Assembly (NCBI GenBank): GCA_017551215.1
Contig: JAFZMA010000125.1
Location: 1 to 16,601, forward strand
Direction of reading: 5' to 3'
Length of the DNA stretch: 16,601 nucleotides
Source of the DNA: Bacteroidales bacterium
GTDB lineage: Bacteria; Bacteroidota; Bacteroidia; Bacteroidales; UBA932
The notes beneath the pieces were generated by a model that saw nothing but the letters and a program-made list of their open reading frames with translations, had not been told where the DNA came from and searched no databases. Numbering within the stretch: position 1 is the stretch's first letter; the number at the start of each line of letters is the position of its first letter. The translations under genes and the position numbers were made by a program. Positions 8,327 through 15,716 of the stretch are shown here, one piece after another.

Positions 8327-9955
8327 ATGCTCAAGAAACTAAAAGAACTGTTAGATAATCCGTGGTTTTGGATTTTCCTGCTGCTGATAGGATTGTCTTT
8401 TTATATCGGAACCAAATGGAGACTTTCCAGAAGCGGTCCCAGGACCATCACATACGAACTGGTAAACAATTCGCGCTGGGCAAAGCTTCTGCTGGTTCTG
8501 GATCAGGTGGAAAAGAACTATGTGGATTCCATAAACAGCGGAAGCGTAACGGAGCGTTCTCTTCCGCATATTCTTGAAAGTCTGGATCCTCATTCTGTCT
8601 ATCTTCCGCCAAGAGACCTGAAGGAGGCGGACGAGACTCTTGCCGGCAATTTCAGCGGAATAGGCATAGAGTTCAACGTGCCGAATGACACAGCGGTTGT
8701 AATAAGCGTTATACCAAACGGTCCTAGCGAGAGGGTGGGCCTCAAGAGCGGAGACCGTATTGTCAAGGTTGACGGCAGGAACGTTGCCGGAGTCCAGTTT
8801 TCCCAGGACTCCCTGATAAAGCTTCTCAGGGGGCCTATCAATACAACTGTCAACGTGGACATACGCAGAAGCGGGGAAAAGGACCTTTTGAATTTTGACA
8901 TAAAGAGGGGCATCATTCCGGTTCACAGTGTAGATGCGGCCGTCATGCTGGATTCCGAGCTCGGATACATAAAGATATCCTCCTTTTCTGTAACTACCAT
9001 AAGGGAATTTCTGGTTGCAGCTGCCAAGTTGAGAAATCAGGGGATGAAGGCTTTGCTTCTGGATTTGAGAGACAATCCTGGCGGATACATGGAACAGGCA
9101 TACGCCCTTGCCAACGAATTCCTGGACAAGGGAGACATGGTGGTTTATATGGAGGGCCGCATGAGAAAGAGGGAAGACTTTGTGGCCACGGGTTCCGGTC
9201 ATTTCAAGGACATCAGACTCTATGTTGCAATAAACGAGAACAGTGCATCTTCCAGCGAGATAGTTGCTGGAGCCATTCAGGATAACGACAGGGGAACCAT
9301 AATCGGTAGACGTTCCTTTGGAAAAGGCCTGGTTCAGGAGCCGGTTTATTTCTCTGACAGTAGCGGAATCCGGCTCACGGTGGCACGTTTCTACACACCA
9401 TCCGGAAGGTGCATCCAGAAGCCTTACTCTGAAGATTACAGATACGATATACTGGAGCGTTACCAGAGAGGTGAGATGCAGAGCGCAGACAGCATTAGGG
9501 TAAACGATTCCCTCAAATACACTACGGCTCACGGCAACGTGGTCTACGGAGGTGGCGGAATAATTCCGGATGTATTTGTGCCGATGGATACCACCGGTGT
9601 TACGGACTTCCTTGTGAAAGTTAACCGCAAGAGCCTTCAGATGAAATTCAGTTCATTGTTTGCAGACCGCAACAGGGAGAGTCTAAATGTCATTGAAGAT
9701 TATGAGGGTCTGGAGAAACTATTCCAAAGTGAGAGTCTTGCCACCCAGTTCAAGCTTTATGCTATAAGTGAAGGAGTCCGTCCTACCGCCAGCGAATGGG
9801 AGATTAGCGGAAACATCCTTCTGGAGCAGCTCAAGGGACTGATAGGCAGATATTCAGCCATGAAGGAAGACGCTTTCTACCATTATATTCTCCAGATAGA
9901 CAACCTTGTGGAAAAGGTGGAGGCACTGGAAAGTGAAAAGAAGAAGAAAAATTAA
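8327..9955 (+). CDS. S41 family carboxy-terminal processing peptidase
   Basis: This 542-residue protease has one hydrophobic N-terminal segment (about residues 13-27, after NPWFW) that anchors it in the inner membrane with the rest in the periplasm. A PDZ domain (about residues 107-190) with SGIGIEF and GLKSGDRIVKVDG recognises substrate C-termini. The S41 core follows. Ser308 (in SASSSE), Asp319 and Lys333 (in FGKG) have exactly the spacing of Ser430, Asp441 and Lys455 in E. coli Tsp/Prc, so the Ser-Lys dyad is intact. A C-terminal helical region of about 120 residues ends in a lysine-rich tail. The frame is open back to 8282, but only with a TTG start overlapping the deaminase gene, so the ATG at 8327 is used. 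Homologues trim or degrade envelope proteins and peptidoglycan enzymes, but the target here is unknown. Confidence 0.92.
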   Translation: MLKKLKELLDNPWFWIFLLLIGLSFYIGTKWRLSRSGPRTITYELVNNSRWAKLLLVLDQVEKNYVDSINSGSVTERSLPHILESLDPHSVYLPPRDLKEADETLAGNFSGIGIEFNVPNDTAVVISVIPNGPSERVGLKSGDRIVKVDGRNVAGVQFSQDSLIKLLRGPINTTVNVDIRRSGEKDLLNFDIKRGIIPVHSVDAAVMLDSELGYIKISSFSVTTIREFLVAAAKLRNQGMKALLLDLRDNPGGYMEQAYALANEFLDKGDMVVYMEGRMRKREDFVATGSGHFKDIRLYVAINENSASSSEIVAGAIQDNDRGTIIGRRSFGKGLVQEPVYFSDSSGIRLTVARFYTPSGRCIQKPYSEDYRYDILERYQRGEMQSADSIRVNDSLKYTTAHGNVVYGGGGIIPDVFVPMDTTGVTDFLVKVNRKSLQMKFSSLFADRNRESLNVIEDYEGLEKLFQSESLATQFKLYAISEGVRPTASEWEISGNILLEQLKGLIGRYSAMKEDAFYHYILQIDNLVEKVEALESEKKKKN

Positions 9956-9974
9956 CAGGAAAACAGATACTTGT

Positions 9975-10421
9975 ATGGGAAAGACAGTTGGAATGGCATC
10001 CGACCACGCAGGATTCCAGATGAAAGAATACCTTAAAAGCCTTCTTCACGACACAGGCTATGAAGTAAAGGATTTCGGAGCATATTCTTCAGAGAGCATA
10101 GATTATCCGGATACGGCGCATCCTCTGGCCGAGGCAGTTGAAAAGGGAGAAGTGGACTTTGGAATAGCCATTTGCGGAAGCGGCAACGGCATAAGCATGA
10201 CCGTTAACAAGCATCAGGGAATCCGGGCCGCTTTGTGCTGGACACCCGAGCTTGGCGCACTTGCAAAGCAGCACAACAATGCAAACATCCTGTCTCTCCC
10301 AGCCCGCTTCATATCCGAGGAACTTGCTCGTGATATCGTAAAGGCGTATATATCAGCGGAGTTTGAGGGAGGGCGCCATCAGAGGAGAATAGAGAAGATA
10401 CCTGTAAGAGCCAAGGAATAG
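9975..10421 (+). CDS. rpiB: Ribose-5-phosphate isomerase B
   Basis: This 148-residue protein is full length for RpiB/LacAB isomerases. It interconverts ribulose 5-phosphate and ribose 5-phosphate in the non-oxidative pentose phosphate pathway. Visible active-site features are the SDHAGFQMKEYL motif (Asp10, His11), the catalytic cysteine in AICGSGNGISM (Cys67) and the His100 region in KQHNNANILSLPARF, all matching RpiB (Cys66 and His99 in E. coli). An allose-phosphate isomerase activity is a known side role of the family. The ATG at 9975 is chosen because upstream in-frame sequence overlaps the protease gene. It lies 19 bases after that gene and 7 bases before truB. Confidence 0.93.
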   Translation: MGKTVGMASDHAGFQMKEYLKSLLHDTGYEVKDFGAYSSESIDYPDTAHPLAEAVEKGEVDFGIAICGSGNGISMTVNKHQGIRAALCWTPELGALAKQHNNANILSLPARFISEELARDIVKAYISAEFEGGRHQRRIEKIPVRAKE

Positions 10422-10428
10422 CCGCAGT

Positions 10429-11382
10429 ATGGAAGACATCCGTCAGACTCTCCATCCTCTTGTAATAGACAGGCGCAATCCTGTCCGTCTGCAGAAAGAC
10501 ATGAGTGCCTATCCTTCCGGAATCATATTTCCGGTGGACAAGCCTTACAGATGGACCAGTTCGGATGTGGTTCGCAGGATAAAGTTCATATTGAGAGCCC
10601 ACTTCAATACCAAGAACGTCAAGATCGGGCACGCCGGCACCCTGGATCCTTTGGCCACAGGGCTTCTGATTGTATGCGTTGGCAAGGCCTGCAAATTGAG
10701 CGAAGCCCTTCAGGCTGAAAAAAAGGAATACATCGCTGAGTTTACTATTGGAGCCACTACTCCTTCTTTTGACAGGGAGCATCCTATAGATGCGGTTTAT
10801 TCCACATCACACATAACTGCAGAAGACATGAAGAAGGCTGCGGAAAGCTTTAAGGAACAGACAGAGCAGATGCCGCCTGCTTATTCCGCCAAGTATGTGA
10901 ACGGCACAAGATCCTATTATCTGGCCAGAAACGGAGAAGAGTCGGACCTTAAACCTGCTGCCGTAAAAATCTACAGTTCAGAGCTTTTGGCTGCCCGTAT
11001 CCCGGACGTTTCTCAAGAGGCGGAATGGAAAGAGTATTCCAGCCAGGCCTTGCCGCTCATTAATTCACTTTCAAGGCCTTCTTATGGAGAGGATGCCCTT
11101 AGCAATACGTTTGTGGTAAAGAAAAGGATAGCTTCTGAGGAGAACAATCCCGTTGTACGCTATACGGAAGGCTCCCTGCTATCTCCAGACCAGATTCGCA
11201 GTCTCCCGTCTGCGGTTTTGCGCATAGAGTGCAGCAAGGGCACTTATATTCGTTCCATGGCTAGGGATTACGGAGCCATGCTTTCCAGCGGAGCATTCAT
11301 GTCTGCTCTCAGACGCTCTGCATCAGGAGGATTCAGGGTGGAAGACGCTCTGGATGTAAAAGAATATTTCGGGCAGTTGTAA
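10429..11382 (+). CDS. truB: tRNA pseudouridine-55 synthase with an internal insertion
   Basis: TruB converts uridine 55 of the tRNA T-loop to pseudouridine. Recognisable parts are the N-terminal FPVDKPYRWTSSDVV, the catalytic motif GHAGTLDPLATG with Asp73, the PPAYSAKYVNG substrate loop and SKGTYIRSMARDYG (269-282). The C-terminal extension is short, without a PUA domain. At 317 residues it exceeds the roughly 230-250 residues I expect for Bacteroidota TruB. Most of the excess is about 65 residues (193-260) between the strand VKIYSSELLAARIP and the strand leading into SKGTYIRS. The inserted part is polar and has no motif I know. The start is ambiguous: ATG 10429 lies 7 bases after rpiB, while ATG 10501 would remove 24 residues and leave 293, closer to the conserved core. 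I kept the longer form. Confidence 0.9.
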   Translation: MEDIRQTLHPLVIDRRNPVRLQKDMSAYPSGIIFPVDKPYRWTSSDVVRRIKFILRAHFNTKNVKIGHAGTLDPLATGLLIVCVGKACKLSEALQAEKKEYIAEFTIGATTPSFDREHPIDAVYSTSHITAEDMKKAAESFKEQTEQMPPAYSAKYVNGTRSYYLARNGEESDLKPAAVKIYSSELLAARIPDVSQEAEWKEYSSQALPLINSLSRPSYGEDALSNTFVVKKRIASEENNPVVRYTEGSLLSPDQIRSLPSAVLRIECSKGTYIRSMARDYGAMLSSGAFMSALRRSASGGFRVEDALDVKEYFGQL

Positions 11383-11406
11383 CCTTTTTCGTTTTCCTTC
11401 GTATAA

Positions 11407-11414
11407 TACTTTGC
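11407..11414 (+). promoter_or_regulatory. Candidate -7 element for queA
   Basis: TACTTTGC resembles the Bacteroidota -7 element with one base missing, in the short gap between truB and queA. Transcription would start near 11421, which makes the ATG at 11424 an unlikely start and supports the one at 11445. I found no convincing -33 TTTG at proper distance. Confidence 0.38.
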
Positions 11415-11444
11415 CTATCGTGTATGGGCAAAAACAGCATTTTT

Positions 11445-12509
11445 ATGAAATTATCACAATTTAAATTTCCTTTCCGAACAGATTTGATCGCAAAGGACCC
11501 TACCCGTTTCAGGGATGACTGCAAGCTGATGGTGATGCGTCGCCAGAGCGGCAAGATAGAAAACAAAATATTCAAGAATATCCTGGATTACGCCCGTGAA
11601 GGGGATATTTTTGTCCTCAACGATACCAAAGTCTTTCCGGCCCGCCTTCAGGGCAACAAGGAAAAGACAGGAGCCGAGATAGAGGTTTCCCTGCTCCGCG
11701 AACTTAACCGTGAGCAGAGGCTCTGGGACGTTCTGGTAGATCCAGCACGTAAGATAAGGATTGGCAACAAGCTTTATTTTGGAGAGAACGATTCCCTTGT
11801 TGCAGAGGTAATTGACAATACCACATCCAGAGGAAGAACCCTTCGTTTCCTCTTTGACGGAAGCTACGAGGATTTCCGCCAGACGCTGTTCAGCGTTGGA
11901 GAACTCCCTGTGCCAAAGGAAATACGTCCGCATCCGAACGAGGATGACCAGGTGAACTTCAACACCATTTTTGCCCGTCACGAGGGAGCGATAGCAACTC
12001 CGGCAGCCGGCCTGCATTTCAGCCGTGAACTGTTCACCCGTATGGAAATCAAGGGTGTGGACTGCACATTCATTACTTCTCACGTGGGGCTCAGCAATTT
12101 TGGCGGAGTGGACGTGGAGGATCTTTCCAAGCACAAGATGGGTTCAGAGAGAATCATCATCTCGGAAGAAAGTGCGGAAAAGATAAACAAGGCAAAGGAA
12201 AACGGACACAGGGTGTTTGCCATTGGAGTTACCGTGGCAAGGGCTCTGGAGACTCCGGTAACCACCACCCACCGTGTAAAGCCGATAGATGGCTGGACCA
12301 ACAAGTTCATCTTCCCTCCATACGATTTCAAGATAGTGGACGCACTAGTTACAAACTTCCATTATCCTCTGAGCACTATGCTCATGTGCCAGGCGGCATT
12401 CGGTGGCTATGAGAAGGTTATGGCGGCTTACAAGCAGGCTATGCATGCCAAGGATCCATCCGGTTTCTACCGGTTCGGCATTTACGGAGACGCCATGTTA
12501 ATCGTTTAA
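11445..12509 (+). CDS. queA: S-adenosylmethionine:tRNA ribosyltransferase-isomerase
   Basis: QueA transfers and isomerises the ribosyl part of S-adenosylmethionine onto preQ1 in tRNA to form epoxyqueuosine, the penultimate step of queuosine synthesis. The 354-residue protein has the conserved NDTKVFPARLQGNKEKTGAEIEV block (Asn59 onward), LWDVLVDPARKIRIGNKL, TPAAGLHFS (185-193) and HVGLSNFGGV. The start at 11445 gives MKLSQFKFP, the N-terminus I expect for Bacteroidota QueA. The ATG 21 bases upstream would add seven unconserved residues and sits almost at the predicted transcription start. With TruB just upstream, two tRNA modification genes are adjacent, although the 62-base gap and the candidate promoter suggest queA can be transcribed separately. 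No other queuosine gene is in the window. Confidence 0.95.
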   Translation: MKLSQFKFPFRTDLIAKDPTRFRDDCKLMVMRRQSGKIENKIFKNILDYAREGDIFVLNDTKVFPARLQGNKEKTGAEIEVSLLRELNREQRLWDVLVDPARKIRIGNKLYFGENDSLVAEVIDNTTSRGRTLRFLFDGSYEDFRQTLFSVGELPVPKEIRPHPNEDDQVNFNTIFARHEGAIATPAAGLHFSRELFTRMEIKGVDCTFITSHVGLSNFGGVDVEDLSKHKMGSERIIISEESAEKINKAKENGHRVFAIGVTVARALETPVTTTHRVKPIDGWTNKFIFPPYDFKIVDALVTNFHYPLSTMLMCQAAFGGYEKVMAAYKQAMHAKDPSGFYRFGIYGDAMLIV

Positions 12510-12537
12510 ATTTTTTTTCAGAAGCCAAATCAAAATC

Positions 12538-12553
12538 AATTAAACGTTTAATT
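12538..12553. repeat. Perfect 16-base palindrome in the queA-dprA gap
   Basis: AATTAAACGTTTAATT reads identically on both strands. It is 28 bases after the queA stop codon. It could be a dimeric regulator's operator or a weak hairpin. Its A/T richness makes chance occurrence plausible. Confidence 0.5.
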
Positions 12554-12558
12554 ATTTG

Positions 12559-12582
12559 CAAACGGGTAAATTGTACCGTTTG
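12559..12582 (+). other. Stem-loop in the queA-dprA gap
   Basis: CAAACGGGTA (12559-12568) pairs with TACCGTTTG (12574-12582) over nine base pairs with one bulged G, around an AATTG loop. No T-tract follows, so it is not a terminator itself. It lies between the perfect palindrome and the terminator hairpin and could be part of a short transcribed structured RNA. No known RNA family is recognised. Confidence 0.5.
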
Positions 12583-12590
12583 GCATACTC

Positions 12591-12632
12591 AAACAGCGAC
12601 AGATTCATATCTTGCCGCTGTTTTTATTTTTT
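12591..12632 (+). terminator. Rho-independent terminator before dprA
   Basis: AAACAGCG (12591-12598) pairs perfectly with CGCTGTTT (12616-12623) around a 17-base loop, followed by a T-rich tract (12621-12632). It ends 6 bases before the dprA start codon. It would stop transcripts from queA or from a small upstream RNA. The loop is long for a terminator, so efficiency is uncertain. Confidence 0.65.
12608..12615 (+). promoter_or_regulatory. Candidate -7 element for dprA, inside the terminator loop
   Basis: TATCTTGC has the same form as the boxes before queA (TACTTTGC) and exbB (TACCTTGC). A TTTG at 12579-12582 is the nearest upstream candidate -33, but its 25-base gap is too long. If used, transcription would start near 12622, after the first arm of the terminator hairpin, so the new transcript could not form that hairpin. 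Confidence 0.3.
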
Positions 12633-12638
12633 GAATTT

Positions 12639-13742
12639 ATGGAGTTGGAGGTTGAGGCGCTGTTGTGCGCGATGAGCCGGGTTCTGGTGAATCATCCGGC
12701 AAAGGGGAGTGAACTGATGCTTAACGCAGGCAGTCCGGAGGCTCTGCTGAAAGCGGGGAAAGGCTTTGTGGACGAGATCCTGAAGGTGGAAGGAATAGGG
12801 GAAATGCTTTTTTCCTCAGCGATGCTGTCCTGGGGAAGTGAGGAGGCTGAATGGATGCGCAAGAAGGGAGTGAGGCTTATTCCCTTGACAAGCGGGGATT
12901 ATCCGCCTAATCTCAGAAACAGCCCGGATCCTCCTTTCCTTTTGTATTACAGGGGGAATGCGTCTTTTTCAAACCGGATACTGAGCATTGTGGGCACGCG
13001 TATGGCTTCCGCATACGGGAAAGAATGTGTGGAAAAGATTGTCTCCGATGTTGCGAATGTGTGCCCGAACATACAGATAGTGAGCGGATTGGCATACGGT
13101 ATAGACTGCTGCGCCCACAACGCCGCGCTGGAAGCCGGGGTGCAGACCATAGCGGTTTTGCCATGCGGAATAGATGTCATCTATCCTTCTGTGCACAGGG
13201 AGCTTGCGGTGAGGATTCTGCAGCAGGGAGGCATTCTTACGGAGTATCCGCGGGGAACTGTCCCCTTGCGGCGTAACTTCCTGCAGCGCAACAGGATAAT
13301 TGCAGGGCTCAGCGATGCGCTTCTGGTGGGAGAAAGCCGCATAAGCGGCGGCAGCATGAGCACGGTTGAATATGCGTCAAGATACAGCAAAGATATTTTT
13401 GCGGTCCCGGGCCGTATGTGGGATGCCAACTCTTACGGATGCAATTATCTGATAAGCAAAAACGTGGCCCAGCTCTGCCTTAATTCTTCAACAATCCTTA
13501 AAGCGATGGGCTGGAACAAAGACTACATTTCAGACATCAAACGCCAGCCTTCTTTGTTTTCCGCTTCAGATGAGACCAAGCAGAAAATATTGCTATCTTT
13601 ATCATTTGTTAGAGGGAGGACAACGGATTACATGCTGCAGAAGACTGGATTGAGTATTCAGGACCTGAGCGCAGTGCTGCTGGAGCTTGAAATAGAAGGT
13701 GTAATCCGTAAAGACGCTTCCGACCTCTGGTATAAGGCATAG
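12639..13742 (+). CDS. dprA: DNA processing protein DprA (Smf), RecA loader
   Basis: DprA binds incoming single-stranded DNA during natural transformation and loads RecA. It is also widespread in bacteria not known to be transformable. The 367-residue protein has an N-terminal SAM/HhH-like region (about residues 1-75), the Rossmann-like DNA-binding domain (about 80-290) and a C-terminal winged-helix domain (about 310-367). Key motifs are SIVGTRMASAYG (Arg121), VSGLAYGIDCCAH (148-160), VLPCGIDVIYP, LTEYP and RNRIIAGLSDALLV. The ATG at 12639 is used; the frame extends to a TTG at 12612, which lies within the terminator arm. The tatD gene begins 2 bases after its stop codon, so the two are surely co-transcribed. 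No other competence gene is in the window, so transformability cannot be inferred. Confidence 0.94.
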   Translation: MELEVEALLCAMSRVLVNHPAKGSELMLNAGSPEALLKAGKGFVDEILKVEGIGEMLFSSAMLSWGSEEAEWMRKKGVRLIPLTSGDYPPNLRNSPDPPFLLYYRGNASFSNRILSIVGTRMASAYGKECVEKIVSDVANVCPNIQIVSGLAYGIDCCAHNAALEAGVQTIAVLPCGIDVIYPSVHRELAVRILQQGGILTEYPRGTVPLRRNFLQRNRIIAGLSDALLVGESRISGGSMSTVEYASRYSKDIFAVPGRMWDANSYGCNYLISKNVAQLCLNSSTILKAMGWNKDYISDIKRQPSLFSASDETKQKILLSLSFVRGRTTDYMLQKTGLSIQDLSAVLLELEIEGVIRKDASDLWYKA

Positions 13743-13744
13743 TT

Positions 13745-14518
13745 ATGCAATTTATAGACACTCATACGCATTTATATGACGAGGCCTTTGATGCGGACCG
13801 TCCGGAGGTTATATCCCGTACAATTGAAAGCGGAGTTGACCGCTGGATATTCCCGGCCATAGATTCCTCCTCGTTTAAGGCTCAGATGGCTGTGTACGAG
13901 GAATATAAAGACCATATTTACATGGGTATGGGCCTGCATCCGACTTCTGTGGGGGACAATTGGCAGGACGAACTGGACTTTGCTCTCTCCGAACTGGAAA
14001 ACTATCCGGAAAGATACATAGCGGTAGGGGAAATAGGCCTGGACGCCTATTGGAGCAGGGATTTTTTCAGGCAGCAGAAGGATGTGCTTGTTGCCCAGCT
14101 GGAGTATGCGTCCGGTAAAAACCTTCCAGTGATAATCCATGAAAGGAGTGCCACGGAGGATATGCTGGAAATTGTTTCCTCATTCAAAGGCAGGCTGACC
14201 GGAGTCTTCCACGCCTTTACCGGAAGCGTGGAAACATATCGCAGGATAGCGTCCCTGGGAGGTTTCAAGGTTGGAATAGGTGGCGTGGTGACCTTCAAGA
14301 ATGCCGGAATTGCCAGTACAGTGGCGGAGATTCCGCTGGAAGACATTGTGCTTGAGACAGATTCCCCTTACCTGACTCCGGCTCCTCATCGCGGAAAAAG
14401 AAACGAGAGCTCATACATTCCTCTTATAGCGGCAAAAATCGCTGAGATAAAAGGTGTTGGAATAGAAGAGGTTGCAAAGGCTACCACAAAGAACGCGGAG
14501 ACGGTGTTCAATATTTGA
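13745..14518 (+). CDS. tatD: TatD family metal-dependent deoxyribonuclease
   Basis: This 257-residue TIM-barrel hydrolase has the full metal set of TatD proteins: FIDTHTH (His7, His9), Glu96 in VGEIGLD, His132 in IIHERSA, His156 in FHAFTGS and Asp206 in LETDSPYL. E. coli TatD is a 3'-5' exonuclease acting in DNA repair and degradation. Paralogues such as YcfH and YjjV share the motifs, so the exact member is not fixed. It is full length, cytoplasmic (no signal) and starts 2 bases after dprA. The pairing of a DNA-processing factor with a nuclease is a plausible DNA-handling unit. Bacteroidota often keep tatD beside ansA as far as I recall. Confidence 0.92.
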   Translation: MQFIDTHTHLYDEAFDADRPEVISRTIESGVDRWIFPAIDSSSFKAQMAVYEEYKDHIYMGMGLHPTSVGDNWQDELDFALSELENYPERYIAVGEIGLDAYWSRDFFRQQKDVLVAQLEYASGKNLPVIIHERSATEDMLEIVSSFKGRLTGVFHAFTGSVETYRRIASLGGFKVGIGGVVTFKNAGIASTVAEIPLEDIVLETDSPYLTPAPHRGKRNESSYIPLIAAKIAEIKGVGIEEVAKATTKNAETVFNI

Positions 14519-14537
14519 AACAAAAAGACAGACAGAT

Positions 14538-15572
14538 ATGAAAAGTTCCATTTTGATGATCTATACCGGCGGAACGATCGGTATGAAGCAGGACGAGAGG
14601 ACATTGGCACTGGTGCCGGTGGACATCAGCCAGATAGAAACCGAAGTTCCCGAACTCAAGAAGTTCGGTTACAAGATAGATACCTGCTCGTTTGATCCGG
14701 TAATAGATTCATCCGATATCACTCCGGATTTCTGGATAAAACTGTGCCGGATAATAAAGGAAAATTACGCCAGGTACGATGGATTCGTAGTGCTTCACGG
14801 CACGGACACCATGTCCTACACAGCTTCTGCATTGAGCTTTATGCTGGAGGACCTGGCCAAGCCGGTGGTCCTGACCGGAAGCCAGCTTCCGGTGGGAATG
14901 CTCCGCACAGACGGCAAGGAGAACATCATTTCATCAATAGAAATTGCCGCTGCAAAGGATTCTGAGGGCCATCCTATGGTTCCGGAAGTCTGCATATACT
15001 TTGAGAGCCAGCTATATCGCGGAAACAGGACGACCAAGTACAACGCTGAGAATTTCAGGGCTTTCCGCTCTGCCAACTATCCGGTTCTGGCCGATGTGGG
15101 AATTCACATTAAATATAACCGCCATCTCATCCATTATCCGGAAAGATGGGATATTCCGCTTAAGATCAGAGATAAACTGGATACAAACGTAGCCATCCTC
15201 AAGATATTCCCGGGCATAACTCCGGCTGCGATAGATGCCGTGCTTTCCACTAAAGGCTGCCGTGCCGTGGTGCTTGAGACATTCGGCAGCGGAAACGCTC
15301 CAACCGGAAAGGCTTTTTTATCGACGATGAAAAAATGGGTGGACAGGGGGCTTGTAATAGTGAATGTGACCCAGTGCCATGCCGGAAAGGTGGATATGTG
15401 CGCCTACGCTACAGGTATGGGATTGAAGGGTGCAGGCGTGATAAGCGGCTACGACGGTACCACGGAAGCCACATTATGCAAGCTTTTTATGCTGCTGGGC
15501 AGGTATTCTTCGTCCGAGAAAGTGAAGAAAGAGATGCAAAAGAGCCTTAGGGGCGAAATTTCCGCAGTTTGA
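14538..15572 (+). CDS. ansA: Type I (cytoplasmic) L-asparaginase
   Basis: The enzyme hydrolyses L-asparagine to aspartate and ammonia. The 344-residue protein lacks a signal peptide, as expected for the cytoplasmic type I enzyme rather than the periplasmic type II. The first catalytic threonine is Thr13 in IYTGGTIGM. The second motif HGTDTMSYTASALSFML carries Thr89 and Asp90, matching Thr14, Thr91 and Asp92 of E. coli AnsA. The LTGSQLPVG and FGSGNAP motifs are also present, the latter in the C-terminal domain that forms the allosteric site in type I enzymes. The frame runs upstream to 14472 inside tatD, but the ATG at 14538 gives the standard N-terminus MKSSILMIYTGG. It follows tatD by 19 bases and is probably the last gene of the dprA-tatD-ansA unit. 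Confidence 0.94.
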   Translation: MKSSILMIYTGGTIGMKQDERTLALVPVDISQIETEVPELKKFGYKIDTCSFDPVIDSSDITPDFWIKLCRIIKENYARYDGFVVLHGTDTMSYTASALSFMLEDLAKPVVLTGSQLPVGMLRTDGKENIISSIEIAAAKDSEGHPMVPEVCIYFESQLYRGNRTTKYNAENFRAFRSANYPVLADVGIHIKYNRHLIHYPERWDIPLKIRDKLDTNVAILKIFPGITPAAIDAVLSTKGCRAVVLETFGSGNAPTGKAFLSTMKKWVDRGLVIVNVTQCHAGKVDMCAYATGMGLKGAGVISGYDGTTEATLCKLFMLLGRYSSSEKVKKEMQKSLRGEISAV

Positions 15573-15602
15573 CGGCTTAATGCAATTTTTATGTGTGTAG
15601 GC

Positions 15603-15633
15603 TTTCCTCAAAAGAAAAAAATTGCTACCTTGC
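15603..15633 (+). promoter_or_regulatory. Candidate promoter of the exbB operon
   Basis: TACCTTGC (15626-15633) resembles the Bacteroidota -7 box with one T missing. TTTC (15603-15606) lies 19 bases upstream, the usual spacing for a -33 TTTG. It sits in the 144-base gap after ansA and would give an A/T-rich leader of about 75 bases. No terminator for ansA was seen in this gap. Confidence 0.42.
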
Positions 15634-15716
15634 ACTCTGTTTTACGGATACCACTTGAGAGAAAACAAATAAATAATAACTGATAAACATTGTTTAATTT
15701 AATCACAACAAAATTT

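Noticed and set aside
8351..9532. A 393-codon open frame on the minus strand opposite the S41 protease gene
   Set aside because: It lies wholly within a gene with complete PDZ and catalytic motifs, its translation has no recognisable domain, and long antisense frames arise when the coding strand rarely uses TTA, CTA and TCA codons.
11424..11444. Earlier in-frame ATG for queA
   Set aside because: It adds seven residues not expected in QueA and lies almost at the predicted transcription start.
12488..12519. Possible terminator at the queA stop codon (TTAA-tcgt-TTAA followed by a T run)
   Set aside because: The stem is only four A-T pairs, too weak to call, and a much better hairpin follows at 12591-12632.
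12639..15572. A DNA-defence or competence island suggested by dprA next to tatD
   Set aside because: Both are common housekeeping genes, the third gene is asparaginase, and no nuclease-effector pair, restriction or competence machinery gene is present.
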